A stretch of 64,000 bases of DNA from DATBGZ01 sp963803115 (GTDB lineage Bacteria > Actinomycetota > Actinomycetes > Mycobacteriales > Micromonosporaceae), in NCBI GenBank assembly GCA_963803115.1, contig CAWDLN010000013.1, positions 175,880-239,879 of the forward strand, given 5' to 3'. The position numbers and the translations under genes are program-made. Of this stretch, positions 1 to 9,500 are shown piece by piece (position 1 is the first letter of the stretch; every line of letters begins with the position of its first letter). The notes beneath the pieces are model-generated. The model was not told the DNA's origin and did no database searches. It saw only the letters and a program-made list of their open reading frames with translations.

Positions 1-160
1 CGACGGTTGGCTGCTCCAGGACCCCAGCCCGCACCCGCTTCTCGACGTACTCGCGGCTGCGGGATTCCAGCACCACCGCGTCGATCCCGCGCAGGTGCAG
101 CAGGTGCCCGAGCAGAAGTCCAGCTGGGCCGGCCCCGACGATGCCGACCTGGGTACGCAT
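1..160 (-). CDS. pobA: 4-hydroxybenzoate 3-monooxygenase, N-terminal part (runs off window)
   Basis: Only the first 53 codons are in the window; the gene continues beyond base 1. The translation begins MRTQVGIVGAGPAG, a Rossmann FAD-binding GxGxxG loop at residues 8-14, followed by the VVLESRSREYVEKR and RAGVLEQ stretches characteristic of PobA-type flavoprotein hydroxylases. The family converts 4-hydroxybenzoate to protocatechuate with NAD(P)H and O2, feeding the beta-ketoadipate pathway. The start is the ATG at 160, about 20 nt downstream of the cydC stop on the same strand. Assignment rests on the N-terminus only, so a related aromatic hydroxylase is possible. Confidence 0.8.
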   Translation of the reverse strand, partial: MRTQVGIVGAGPAGLLLGHLLHLRGIDAVVLESRSREYVEKRVRAGVLEQPTV

Positions 161-180
161 GCCGTGAGCGTAGTCTCCGA

Positions 181-1824
181 TCACCGGAGATTCACACCGT
201 CCACAGTGCTGAGATCGATGATGTGGTCGACGCGGTCGAGGCCACATCGACGGTGTGTGATGAGCACGATCGACCGGTCGGGGTTGGCGTCGAACAGGTC
301 ACGGATCACGGCGTTCGCCGTCTCCTCGGGCAGATGCTCGGTTGGCTCGTCGAGCACCAGGATCGGGGTTTTCCGCAGCAGTGCCCGGGCCAGCGCCAGC
401 CGGCGCCGCTCGCCGCCGGAGACCCGTGCGCCGTTCTCGCCGACCGGCGTGGCCAGACCATCCGGAAGTCCGCGGACCCACTGGTCAAGGTGTACGACGT
501 GCAACGCCGTCCACAGCTGAGCGGAAGTGGCGTCGCGGCCCCCGATGCGAAGGTTGCCTTCGATGGTGGTGTCGAACAGGTGCGCGTCACTGTCGACGAG
601 GGTCACGATCTCGCGCACCGAGTCGCCGGTCAGCTCCTCCAGTTCCACCCCGCCCAGCCTGACCTCGCCCTGCTCGGGGTCCAGCAGTCGTGCCAGCAAC
701 GCCGCGACCGTGCTCTTGCCGCTCCCGCTCGGGCCGACGAGGGCGATCTTCCGGCCGACCGGCAGGTCCAGGTCCACATCGGACACTGCGAGCGGAGCAT
801 TCCGATGCCACCGCGCCGACATGCCCTCGGCCTTCAGGTGGTATGGCGGCATCGGTACGGCCGCCACCACCGGGTCGGGTACCGGATCGGGACGGCGCAG
901 CACCGCGTCCAGCCGGCGCAGGGCGGCCCATCCGCTCGCCGCCCGCTCGGCCGCGGCCGGCAGCCCGACCGCCGCCTCGAACACCGCCAGCGGAGTGAGA
1001 ACGAGACCGGCGAGCAGCACCGGATCGAGTTGCCCGGCCCGTACGGCCGACCCACCAAGCCAGAGCGAGAGCCACACGCAGCCCCCGCTCGCCGACGCCA
1101 ACAGCGCCGCGCCCAGCCCGCTCGTCATAGCGGACCTGGTCTGCGCACGACGCAACCGGGTGTCGATCGCCCCCAGTTCCGCGAGCCGGTCCGGCACCGC
1201 TCCGAACGCGGTGAGGTCGGGCAGACCGTGCAACAGCTCCACCGTTGCGGCGGCGTACTCCGCCCGCAACGGTGCGGTCCGCCGGGCCGCCCGGCGGGCG
1301 AGCGTGTGCTGCAACAACGGTACGACGACCAGCACCACCACGATGCCGGCCACGAGTGCGAGCGCGGCGGCCGGGAGCAGTGTGGCGAGCCAGGCCGCCG
1401 TGACGAGCCCGGCGAGCGCCGCCGACGCGAACGGCAGCAGCGCCCGGGCGAGGACGTCGACGGCACCGTCCACATCGGAGTTCAGTTGTTGCAGCAGCTG
1501 GCCGGGTCGGTCGTGGCGCAGACCCGCCGGCCACAACCGCACCAGACGCTCGTAGAGCCGGGCCCGGAGCTCGGTGCGCACGCGCAGGGCCGCGTCGTGT
1601 CCGGCGAGCCGCTCGCCGTAGCGCAGCAGACCCTTGCTGAGACCGAATGCCCGCACGCCGACGATGGCGGTGCCGAGGGCCAGCACCGGCGGATGCTGCG
1701 CGGCGCGGGAGATGAGCCAGGCCGCGGTCGCGACGAGAGCGATGCCGGCCCCGGCCGCTGCCGCCCCCGCGAGCGCCGCCAGGATTAGCCGCCGCCACTG
1801 CGTGACAAAGATTCTCCCGATCAT
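181..1824 (-). CDS. cydC: CydC, ABC transporter subunit of the cytochrome bd assembly exporter
   Basis: A 547-residue ABC half-transporter: six membrane helices in the first ~290 residues, then a nucleotide-binding domain with Walker A GPSGSGKS (~362-369), signature VSGGERRR (~468) and Walker B ILVLDEPT (~488). CydC pairs with CydD in the cytoplasmic membrane to export thiols/haem-related cargo needed for cytochrome bd oxidase maturation. It lies 15 nt downstream of cydD, so it is surely co-transcribed with it. Nothing looks damaged. The subunit call (C rather than D) follows from gene order and sequence style. Confidence 0.88.
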   Translation of the reverse strand: MIGRIFVTQWRRLILAALAGAAAAGAGIALVATAAWLISRAAQHPPVLALGTAIVGVRAFGLSKGLLRYGERLAGHDAALRVRTELRARLYERLVRLWPAGLRHDRPGQLLQQLNSDVDGAVDVLARALLPFASAALAGLVTAAWLATLLPAAALALVAGIVVVLVVVPLLQHTLARRAARRTAPLRAEYAAATVELLHGLPDLTAFGAVPDRLAELGAIDTRLRRAQTRSAMTSGLGAALLASASGGCVWLSLWLGGSAVRAGQLDPVLLAGLVLTPLAVFEAAVGLPAAAERAASGWAALRRLDAVLRRPDPVPDPVVAAVPMPPYHLKAEGMSARWHRNAPLAVSDVDLDLPVGRKIALVGPSGSGKSTVAALLARLLDPEQGEVRLGGVELEELTGDSVREIVTLVDSDAHLFDTTIEGNLRIGGRDATSAQLWTALHVVHLDQWVRGLPDGLATPVGENGARVSGGERRRLALARALLRKTPILVLDEPTEHLPEETANAVIRDLFDANPDRSIVLITHRRCGLDRVDHIIDLSTVDGVNLR

Positions 1825-1836
1825 GATTCCCGCAAC

Positions 1837-1891
1837 TCTTCAAGACTTAGGTGGTGGGAGCGATCCCTGTGGCGACAAGTCTTCAAGACTT
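1837..1891. repeat. Short duplicated palindromic motif at the cydD 3' end
   Basis: The 12-mer TCTTCAAGACTT occurs at 1837-1848 and again at 1880-1891. With its left flank the second copy forms a perfect 7-1-7 inverted repeat (AAGTCTT C AAGACTT, 1877-1891). It overlaps the end of cydD and the cydD-cydC junction. Function unknown; it could be an RNA hairpin between the two cistrons. Confidence 0.5.
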
Positions 1892-3525
1892 GCGTCGGGG
1901 TCTCCGGATTGGGAGAGGTCGATCACGCGGTCGGCCAGGCGCAGCAGGGCCGAATGGTGGGTCACGATCACCACGGTGCGGCCCCGGCACCGGGCGGCGA
2001 TCCGGTCGACCAAGGCCGCCTCGGTGTCACGGTCGAGATTGGCGGTGGGCTCGTCGAGCAGTAGCACCGGCGCGTCCCGGAGCAACGCCCGGGCCACGGC
2101 CACCCGCTGCCGCTCGCCGGCGGAGAGCGCGCCACCGGTGGCATCGACCACAGTGGACAGAAGCGGCTCGATTCCGGCGTCACGGGCGACTGCCCGTACC
2201 GTCGCGTCGTCCGCGCCCGGATCACCGAGGCGGATGTTGTCCGCGACGGTGCCCGGGAAGACCGACGGCCGCTGCGGAACCCAGGCGATCTCGGCCCGCC
2301 ACGCCGCAATGTCCACAGTGGTGAGATCGTGACCCCCTACGAGCGCGCGGCCGCCGTTGGGGGAGACGAATCCGAGCAGCGCGTGCAACAACGTCGACTT
2401 GCCGCAGCCGCTCGGTCCGGTCAACGCCACAACCTCGCCGGCCCGGATCCGGACGGTGACGGCGTCCAGGGCGGCGGTCGGGCGGCCCGGATACCGCACG
2501 GTCAACGCGTCGAGCTGAAGCGCTACCGCACCTCCGACGCGGGCGGTGCCTTCCTCGGGGACCGGCTCGGCGAGCATGTCGAGGACCCGGCTGGCCACGG
2601 CGAGGCCGTCGGCGCTGGCATGGTGCTGCGCCCCGAGTTGGCGCAGCGGCAGGTAGACCTCCGGTGCCACGATCAGCACCACCAGCGCGGTGTGTAGATC
2701 CAGCCCGCCGCCGACCAGTCGCAGACCGACCTCGACGGCGACCAGGGCCACCGACAGTGTGGCCAACAGTTCGAGGACGAGTGACGAGACGAATGCCAGC
2801 CGGAGCGTCTGCATGGTCGCGCGGTGTTGTTCACCACCGAGGCGGCGGACCTCGGCGACCTGTGGTTGGGCTCGCCCGAGGGCCTTGAGCGTGGGCAGAC
2901 CGCGGACCAGCTCAAGGATGTGCCTGGCGATCCGGCTCTCCGTGAGGTGCAGCCGATCGTGCCGGCTGCGCAGGGTCGCGCCGACGAGACCGAGGAAGAC
3001 CGGGATCAGCGGCGCGGTGACGAGCAGGATCGCCGCGGCCACCGGTTCGACGGGAAAGAGATTGGCCAGGACCAGCAGCGGTACGGCGGCGGCGAGCACG
3101 CACTGCGGCAGGTACCGGGCGAAGTAGGCGTCGAGGCTGTCGAGGCCGCGGCTGCATAGCACCGTCAGCTCGGCCGAACGCTGGCCCTGCAGCCAGCTGG
3201 GGCCGAGCCGGACCACGTGAGCCAACAGGCGTTCGCGAAGCTGCGACCGTACCGCCGCCGCGGACCGGTGCGCGGCGCTTTCCTGCGCCCACGCGAGTGC
3301 GGCCCGGGCGACGACGACAACCACGAGCCAGCCGAGGACGTGAGCGAGCCCGGCCGGTGCCGGCGACCCATCGGGGCGATAGACCGCGGTGATCCCGGCG
3401 GCGAGCAGGCTGGCCTGGGCCAGGATCAGCCCCGCCGCCCCGATCCCCAGCGCCACCGATGCCAGCACGAAGACCCGGCTCGCGCGCGCGTACCGGAGCA
3501 GACGAGGATCAAGCGCCCGTGCCAC
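1840..3525 (-). CDS. cydD: CydD, ABC transporter subunit of the cytochrome bd assembly exporter
   Basis: 561 residues; N-terminal transmembrane domain, Walker A GPSGCGKST (~372), signature LSAGERQR (~467) and Walker B VLLLDEPTAN (~490). It forms a heterodimer with CydC. The GTG start at 3525 sits six bases after TAATCT, a leaderless-promoter arrangement. cydAB, which normally precede cydDC, are absent: the next gene upstream is a divergent VOC protein. The C-terminal coding end contains a perfect 7-1-7 inverted repeat (1877-1891). Confidence 0.88.
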   Translation of the reverse strand: MARALDPRLLRYARASRVFVLASVALGIGAAGLILAQASLLAAGITAVYRPDGSPAPAGLAHVLGWLVVVVVARAALAWAQESAAHRSAAAVRSQLRERLLAHVVRLGPSWLQGQRSAELTVLCSRGLDSLDAYFARYLPQCVLAAAVPLLVLANLFPVEPVAAAILLVTAPLIPVFLGLVGATLRSRHDRLHLTESRIARHILELVRGLPTLKALGRAQPQVAEVRRLGGEQHRATMQTLRLAFVSSLVLELLATLSVALVAVEVGLRLVGGGLDLHTALVVLIVAPEVYLPLRQLGAQHHASADGLAVASRVLDMLAEPVPEEGTARVGGAVALQLDALTVRYPGRPTAALDAVTVRIRAGEVVALTGPSGCGKSTLLHALLGFVSPNGGRALVGGHDLTTVDIAAWRAEIAWVPQRPSVFPGTVADNIRLGDPGADDATVRAVARDAGIEPLLSTVVDATGGALSAGERQRVAVARALLRDAPVLLLDEPTANLDRDTEAALVDRIAARCRGRTVVIVTHHSALLRLADRVIDLSQSGDPDASLEDLSPQGSLPPPKS

Positions 3526-3531
3526 CCTCGC

Positions 3532-3537
3532 AGATTA
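3532..3537 (-). promoter_or_regulatory. Leaderless -10 element of cydDC
   Basis: TAATCT on the minus strand, six bases before the cydD GTG start. TANNNT at 6-7 nt from the start codon is the actinobacterial leaderless-transcript signature. Confidence 0.5.
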
Positions 3538-3597
3538 GCCCCAAACCTCCCCGAATCGGACGGATCACCTCCCGCCGGCGATGTCGTACCGAGCCGC

Positions 3598-3603
3598 TAG
3601 CGT
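3598..3603 (+). promoter_or_regulatory. Leaderless -10 element of the VOC gene
   Basis: TAGCGT seven bases before the ATG at 3611. It is divergent from the cydD promoter 61 bp away and supports the choice of 3611 over the in-frame ATG at 3581. Confidence 0.45.
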
Positions 3604-3610
3604 CGCCGCC

Positions 3611-4000
3611 ATGACAGCCTTCGCGGTGGTGGAACTGGTGGTCGCCGACATGGCGGCGTCGTTGGCCTTCTACTCGCGGCTCGGACTGGCCGCGCCGGCC
3701 GCGTCCGAGACCGAGAGCCACGTCGAGGTGGAGCTACCAGGTGGGCTCAAGCTCGCGCTCGACGCCGAAGAAATGATCAAGTCGATCGATCCACACTGGA
3801 CGCCGCCGACCGGCGGCCACCGCATCGCGCTGGCGTTTCAGTGCGTCGACCCGGCCGAGGTCGATCGGGTCTACGCCGACCTCACCGGCGCGGGCTATGA
3901 CGGGCAACACGAGCCGTTCGACGCGTTCTGGGGGCAGCGCTACGCGACGGTTCTCGATCCCGACGGCAACCCGGTGGATCTGTTCGCCCCACTGGGTTGA
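3611..4000 (+). CDS. VOC-fold (glyoxalase/bleomycin-resistance-like) protein
   Basis: A 129-residue single VOC module: beta-alpha-beta start VVELVVADMAASLAFYSRLGL and the characteristic end RYATVLDPDGNPVDLFAP. Family members are metal-dependent lyases, dioxygenases or drug-binding proteins; the substrate here cannot be told. The start at 3611 is preferred because the family begins just before the first strand and a leaderless -10 box lies seven bases upstream; an ATG at 3581 would add ten unlikely residues. It converges on the conservon GTPase gene. Confidence 0.8.
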   Translation: MTAFAVVELVVADMAASLAFYSRLGLAAPAASETESHVEVELPGGLKLALDAEEMIKSIDPHWTPPTGGHRIALAFQCVDPAEVDRVYADLTGAGYDGQHEPFDAFWGQRYATVLDPDGNPVDLFAPLG

Positions 4001-4012
4001 GCAAACACTGGG

Positions 4013-4625
4013 CTAGCCGACCGGGGCCGGCTCCTCCTGGTTGCCCCACGCGGTCTTCATCGCGTGCTCCACGAGCGCGATCAGCGCGTCGCGGGAGGAG
4101 TCACGGCGGCGCGCGTCGCAGAGAATCACCGGCACGCCCGGATCGAGGTTGAGCGCGAGCTGTACCTCGGCCGGCGTGAACGTACGGGTGCCTTCGAAGC
4201 AGTTGACGGCGACGATGAACGGCATGCCGCGCCGTTCGAAGTAGTCCACCGAGGGGAAACAGTCGGCCAGCCGCCGGGTGTCGGCGAGCACGATCGCGCC
4301 GATCGCACCGAGCGCCAGCTCGTCCCAGACGAACAGGAACCGGTCCTGCCCGGGCGTGCCGAACAGGTAGAGCACGAGGTCGTGGTTTAGGGTGATCCGG
4401 CCGAAGTCCATGGCCACGGTGGTGGTCGACTTCGTCTCCACGCCGGATGTGTCGTCGACGCCAATGCTCTCGTCGGTGAGGTACTCCTCGGTGAGCAGGG
4501 GCTGGATCTCGCTCACCGCGCCGACGAGGGTGGTCTTGCCGACGCCGAACCCGCCCGCGACCAGGATCTTCAGGGCGATCGGGCAGTGCGTCGTCGACGC
4601 TGGTGTCAGAGGGACCGAAGGCCAT
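4013..4625 (-). CDS. Conservon GTPase (CvnD-like), with apparent one-base frameshift
   Basis: A small Ras-like GTPase of the conservon type. The body reads GGFGVGKTTLVGAVSEI (P-loop), later a DLVLYLFGTPGQDRF switch II region and the AVNCFEG G4-like segment. The natural start is the ATG at 4625 inside the end of the DUF742 gene, giving MAFGPSDTSVDDALP. That frame then has to jump by one base near 4580 to reach IALKILVAGGFGVGKT; deleting a single base restores a ~203-residue protein of family length. No usable start lies upstream in the P-loop frame, and the in-frame GTG at 4516 would miss the P-loop. Either a real disruption or a sequencing indel. Confidence 0.82.
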
Positions 4626-4989
4626 CGAGGACCGCCTTGAATACGCGCTCAGTGGGAAGTTGTGCGGCCGGTGCGGGAGAACGGGCGCGGATGTATCCGC
4701 GGTCAAGCAGATCGCCGAGCAGCACCCGGACGATGCCGGCGGGCAGGTCCAGGTGGGTGGCGAGTTCGGCGACGGAGACCGGAGCCTGGCACATGCGGAT
4801 GATGTCCGAGAGCTCCGGCTGCAGCGATGCGTCCAGTTGGGCGGTCGTCCGGGTCGCCATGATCAGGGTAATCAGGTCGAACTCGCCCCGCCGAGGCTTG
4901 GTGCGTCCTGAGGTCATCGCGTAATGGCGGACGACCGGACCAGCCTCCTCGTCGACCCAGACGGATTCCGGATGTACCGGCTCGGTCAT
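4606..4989 (-). CDS. DUF742 protein of conservon (CvnC-like)
   Basis: 127 residues. The winged-helix-like C-terminal half carries the family landmarks: VRHYAMTSGRT near residue 20, LQPELSDIIRMC, VAELATHLDLPAGIVRVLLGDLLDRG and the closing VFKAVLDGLRSL. DUF742 proteins sit between the Roadblock protein and the GTPase in conservons, which act as membrane-associated, heterotrimeric-G-protein-like signalling units. The stop overlaps the GTPase start, as is usual. It starts 9 nt after the Roadblock stop, so the four genes form one operon. Confidence 0.9.
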   Translation of the reverse strand: MTEPVHPESVWVDEEAGPVVRHYAMTSGRTKPRRGEFDLITLIMATRTTAQLDASLQPELSDIIRMCQAPVSVAELATHLDLPAGIVRVLLGDLLDRGYIRARSPAPAAQLPTERVFKAVLDGLRSL

Positions 4990-4998
4990 AGCGCCGCA

Positions 4999-5415
4999 CT
5001 ACCCCTCGGCAATCGCGGTCGACCGGACCGGCGTCGAAAGATACTGGCCAACGCGGGCGACGAGCATCTCCATCTCGTAGGCGATGAGGCCCACGTCGGC
5101 GTCCTCGGTCGCGAGTACGGCGATGCACGCTCCATTGCCGCCAGCGGTGACGAAGATGAATCCCGCTTCCATCTCGATGATGGTCTGCCGGACCGCCCCG
5201 CGGCCGAACCGCCGCCCAGCCCCTCGGGCCAAGCCGTGCATCCCGGCGGCGACCGCGGAGAGGTGCTCGGCGTCTTCGCGGCTGAGGCCGGCCGACTTGG
5301 CGATCAGGATCCCGTCGTGCGATAGAACCACCGCCTGATGAACATGGGCCACCCGATCAACAAGGTCGTTCACCAGCCAGCTGATGTCGACCGTTGCGCT
5401 CGCTCGCTGCACCAC
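4999..5415 (-). CDS. Roadblock/LC7-domain protein of conservon (CvnB-like)
   Basis: 138 residues of Roadblock/LC7 fold (ISWLVNDLVDRVAHVHQAVVLSHDG near the start, then IIEMEAGFIFVTAGGNGACIAVLA). The protein is thought to regulate the conservon GTPase. The start is set at the GTG at 5415: an AGGGAGG ribosome-binding site lies about nine bases upstream, overlapping the end of the kinase gene. An upstream ATG at 5469 would place the start deep inside the kinase coding region. Confidence 0.88.
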   Translation of the reverse strand: MVQRASATVDISWLVNDLVDRVAHVHQAVVLSHDGILIAKSAGLSREDAEHLSAVAAGMHGLARGAGRRFGRGAVRQTIIEMEAGFIFVTAGGNGACIAVLATEDADVGLIAYEMEMLVARVGQYLSTPVRSTAIAEG

Positions 5416-5420
5416 TGGGG

Positions 5421-8162
5421 TCAGCCTCCCTTTTCTGTGTCGCGCATCTCCGTTGTGGAGTTCGTCCACTGTGGAGTTTGTGTGGGTGTCGGCGGTGGTC
5501 CGGGCGACGTCGGCGAGACCTCCATCGCTTCCGTCACTATTTCTTGCGTAGGCTCCGCGGGGTGTGACTCGCCCGTTGTCTCCGGAGGGTTGTTCCCGGC
5601 TTCGGCGAGCCGGGCGGCTTCGGTGCGGCCGCGCAGCGTGCCCGACCGGTACGACGCCATCAGGCTGCGCGTCTGGTCCGGATCGCGTCCGGATCCGTTC
5701 GGTTCGACCTTGCCAGCATCAGGCGTCCCGACGCCGGCAAGGCCTCGGGTCGCCGCCGCGCCCGGCGCGGGTCGGGGCGCTGGTATGTCGGCCGGTTTGC
5801 GTTGGCGCCAGGGCAGTCCGGAGGGCGTGAGCTTGGGCGGTTCGGATGGTGGCGACGTCTGCACCGGCGGTTGGACCGGTGCGACCGGCCGGACTGGCAG
5901 TCCCGCCGGCGTGGCTGGCCCGGCAACCGCGGGAGCCGCTGCCCCCGGACCCGCTACCGGAGCCGCTGTCCCTGGACCAGCCACCGGAGCCGCCGGTGGA
6001 GCCGGTGCGGCCGGGGAAACCGGTGCAGACGGGGAAACCGGTGCAGACGGGGAAACCGGTGCAGCCGGCGAAACCGGTGCGGACGCCTTTCGACCGTTGT
6101 CCATGGGGTCCTGGAACAGTGGTATTTCCCGCCCGCCGCCGTTGAGGTCGCGCACCGGGGACTCGATCGCCACCGCGGTCGCCGCCGCCTCGATCCGACT
6201 GCGATCGAGGTCGGTGTGCAGCCGGTGCCGGCCGACGCCGGCCAGCTGCGCTGGACGGTAGCCGTCCAGTTGCGACGTATCGGGACGGCCGCCGTCTTCG
6301 GCGCCGTCGTCGGCCATGAGAGATCCCGGCAGGAGCACGACCGCGGTCGTCCCGCCGTAGGGCGACTCGGTCAGTCGGACCCGGATGCCGTGCCGCTCGG
6401 CCAGCTTGCCGACCACGTACAGGCCCAGGCGAGCGGTGCTGGTGAGCCGGAACTCGGGTGGGTTGCGCAGCTGCTCGTTGGCCGTCGCCAACTCCTCGGC
6501 GCTCATACCCAGGCCGCGGTCCTCGATCTCGATCGCGAACCCGTACCCGACGACCGACCCGCCGACGCGGACCAGGGTCTGTGGCGGGGAGAAGGACACC
6601 GCGTTTTCGATGAGCTCCGCCAGCAGATGGATGACGTCGCCGACGGCGCGGCCGAGCAGGGACGCGGACCCGACCGGCAGCACCGTGACCCGGGTGTAGT
6701 CCTCGACCTCGGCCAGGGCGCCGCGCAGCACGTCGACCATCGGCACCGGCTTGCGCCAGGCCCGGCCGGCGGTGGCGCCGGAGAGCACGATGAGGTTCTC
6801 TGCGTTGCGGCGCATGCGGGTCGCGAGGTGGTCGACCCGGAACAGCTCGGCGAGCTGCTCGGAGTCGGTCGCCCGTCGTTCCATCGCGTCAAGTAGGCCC
6901 AGCTGCCGGTGCAGCAGGGCCTGGCTGCGACGGGCCAGGCTCAGGAAGACGTCCCGGACGCTGCGGCGAAGCTCGGCCTGCTCGACCGCGACCCGGATTG
7001 CCGTCTCCTGCACCTGGTTGAAGGCCTCACCCACCTGGCCGATCTCGTCCCGGCCGAAGTCCAGGGGTGGCGCCTCGGTCTCGACGTCGACTCGCTCACC
7101 TTGTTGCAGCCGTTCCACGACTCGAGGCAGGCGGTACGAGGCCAGGTCGCGAGCCGCGTTGCGCAGCCGTTCCAGCTGTCGCACCAACGCCCGCGCGGTC
7201 GTGATCGAGATGATGATGGATGCGATAACGGCGATGAGTCCCAGAACGCCCGCGAGCGCCAGGCGAACGATGACCCAAATGGCGACCGGTCGGCTGCGGG
7301 CGAGCAAGTCGTCGATCCCGGCCAGCTGGAGCTTCGCCAACTCGAAGAACCGTCATTGATCGCAGCCGTCCATTCGTTGGCGGTCACAGGCAACGGTTCG
7401 CCAACGCAGCCCGTTGCTTGACGACGCCGTTCTCCAGGGCGCGGTAGCGAGTAAAGGCGGATCCACTAACCATCTCCTCGTACCTGGTGCGGTCGGCTGC
7501 CGGCAATTCGCCTACGACCTCGGTGTACAGGAACCGTTGCGCGCCCACGAGACGGATGAAGTCGGCATGTTCGGTCCCGTGAAACCCCCCCGCCGCCAGC
7601 ACACCCGCGAGCAGCGCATCCTCCTGCGCCAGGACTTCCTGGGCGCGGAAAAGAGCAGCGAAGGCGGGACGTCTTTGGCGATCTCTTCGTCGTCGAGCTC
7701 TCCCAATGAGTCGTATATCCGGAAGATTGAGTCGAGACGTCCGTAAATATCTGCGGCAGCCTGGCTTCGGTCCATCCGACCGGCGTCGATTAAGCCCGGC
7801 CCTCGGCCAGCTTGTCGATCTGCGCGAACGTCGCGCCGATCCGTTGTTCGGCGGTGGGGCTGGCGCGCAACTGAACGGAGCTAGCACTGGCGAGTCGCTT
7901 GTACTCTGTTATCAACTCATCGCTTTGCTTCCGTTGGGTAACCTGCCGCAATGCGTTGTTCTGCCTTACTACCGCCCAGGTACACGAGTGAGAGTCGGCG
8001 TTCCAGCTGCAGCGCTTGAACCAGCGACTCGCTCGGTGCGCCAACGTTGTCGTCCAGCGTGGTAAGCCACAGCAAGTTGAGGCCCTCGCGCAGGGTCACG
8101 AAGGCGGCGAACGCCCATAGCGCGGCGAGCGAAACAAGCAGTGCGACGACCTTGGTCCGCAC
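5421..8162 (-). pseudogene. Conservon sensor histidine kinase (CvnA-like), sensor domain frameshifted
   Basis: The 5421-7340 part is one open frame of 639 codons: a membrane helix, HAMP linker, a DHp-like helix pair, a HATPase domain (ELIENAVSFSPP N-box, DRGLGMS G1, LGLYVV G2) and a long Pro/Ala-rich tail with tandem repeats. The expected N-terminal half is also present but scattered over reading frames: MRTKVVALLVSLAALWAFA at 8162 (first membrane helix), then nitrate/nitrite-sensor-like helices near 7980-7795, 7775-7650, 7660-7384 and 7393. All pieces lie in order with family-like residues, so at least four indels separate them. An ATG at 7340 could still yield a cytoplasmic kinase with one membrane helix. 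Confidence 0.75.
6008..6085. repeat. 18-bp tandem repeat in the conservon kinase tail
   Basis: About four copies of an 18-base unit (ggggaaaccggtgcagac and variants) encode Ser-Ala-Pro-Val-Ser-Pro hexapeptides in the disordered C-terminal tail of the kinase. Copy number may vary between strains. Confidence 0.75.
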
Positions 8163-8750
8163 GTTCGAAGCTTCTGCGCGAACGCGAACTCATCCCACAC
8201 CCGTCCCAACCCGCCCAAAGCGACAACTGACTATGCGACCATGAGCAATGCGGTGGTGTCGGCGCGAACGAGGCAAAGATCACCCAGTTAGCGCGCGAGC
8301 ACCGCCGGCAACCGTAGCAGCGTTCGACAGCGGGGCTCAAGGTCGGTCGCGCGACGCGAGGCCCACGGAAACTCACCCACGACGCGAGGCTCAATCGAAC
8401 GACATAAAGATTCACGAGCGGGAAATTGATCCTTTTAATGATCTGGACATCGACGCGGACCGTTGGGTCAGTCAATCCGACGCGCGTTCAGTGACGGGCG
8501 AGCGGGTTTTCGCTGGTGAGCGTCGTGCGACTGGCTTGACGTCACGCCTGCAGGGGGGGTCGACGTCTGCGTGCACACCCCCGGCGGCGTTGAGGAGGTT
8601 CGTCGTTTGGCGAAGGAAAGTTGATCGCTGCATGGCGCATGCGGAGCGGATGCGGGTAGCTGTCCGAACGGACGAGCTTTACGCAGATCAAGGACAGTGG
8701 CCGGACGGAACCGCGCTATTTTGGAGCGCCGGGCGGGCTTGGCGCCACAC
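8163..8750. other. Gap without a recognisable gene between kinase and membrane cyclase genes
   Basis: No open frame here resembles a protein I recognise. A plus-strand frame from 8248 to 8838 is open but has arginine-rich shadow composition. The AT-richer patch around 8400-8440 could hold the promoter for the minus-strand conservon operon. Confidence 0.4.
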
Positions 8751-9451
8751 TCAGGCTGCCACGTGGTCGGCCGCCGGCATCGCGGCGCGGGCGAGACTTT
8801 CAGGATGCCGCTTCGCCCAGACGACGAGTCTGATGTAGACAAGGTCGAACACGAAACACATGATGCCGAGAACAAGGGCGAACTGCGAGTCTTCAACCAC
8901 GCCGTAGAGCAAGGTCGCGGCGAGGGTGCCGATCCACTTGGCGATCGCGATGGTGAGACTCTGCCCGCGCAGGCCACGCCGTGACACGAACATCGCTATG
9001 AACAGACCGGACATCAGGAGCGTTTGGAGAAACGCCGAGTAGACCACCGCGTGCCTGCCCCGAACTCGGCGATGAACAGCCACAGCACGAGCAGGAGGCG
9101 CCAAAGAGCGACACCCCCCCGGTGACAAACATCGGCCGACTCACGAAAGAGGGAAACTCGGCCCGGCCGAATCTGAAAAACGTATAAACGATGACGACGT
9201 CGAAAAATGCCCAAACGATCTCAACAAGCGCCCAGGCGACGTTGTCCACGCTTGTCACTGACCGCGCGGTTCTCAGGTCCAGTGCGCCATAGATCAACTC
9301 CCAGGCGAGATTGAGGCGCGAGCGCAGCGACCGGAATGGCGAAGGTCTTCTGCCGGAAGCCGATCCAAATTATGTTGATGTAAGCGATCGTCCAGAACAC
9401 GCCAGTAGTGAGGGTCAGGAACAGGTCCGCTCCGAGGCCTTCCGCCGTCAT
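8751..9451 (-). pseudogene. Integral-membrane terpene cyclase-like protein (Pyr4/PaxB type), frameshifted
   Basis: Collinear fragments in several frames rebuild a ~235-residue, seven-helix protein. Frame one from the ATG at 9451 gives LTTGVFWTIAYINIIWIGF and KTFAIPVAALA; removing one base near 9314 joins it to NLAWELIYGALDL; then come FFDVVIVYTFFRFGRAEFP, a second shift, LLLVLWLFIAEFGAG, a third shift, and IMCFVFDLVYIRLVVW to the stop. The NxxWE motif, the VVIVYTFFRFG helix and the late Asp in FDLVY match what I know of the Pyr4/PaxB cyclase family, whose conserved acidic residues protonate the prenyl substrate. An AAGGGAA ribosome-binding site precedes the start. At least three indels make it non-functional as sequenced. 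Confidence 0.6.
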
Positions 9452-9500
9452 TGAGTTCCCTTCGGGTTAGGGTGTTCGCCGGCCGTTGTGAAGTTGCGGC

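Noticed and set aside
7..1788. Long plus-strand open frame of 593 codons
   Set aside because: It runs antisense to cydC, is dominated by Arg/Gln/Pro, and shows no fold or motif; a high-GC shadow frame.
4101..4706. Minus-strand frame containing MAFGPSDTSVDD then Arg-rich sequence
   Set aside because: Only its short segment around 4625-4580 is coding, as the true N-terminus of the frameshifted GTPase; the rest is out of frame.
5900..6100. Plus-strand Gly/Thr repeat frame that looks collagen-like
   Set aside because: It is the antisense of the Pro/Ala/Ser repeat tail of the conservon kinase.
8248..8838. Plus-strand open frame of 196 codons
   Set aside because: No recognisable motif, shadow-like composition, and its end overlaps the membrane cyclase coding region on the other strand.
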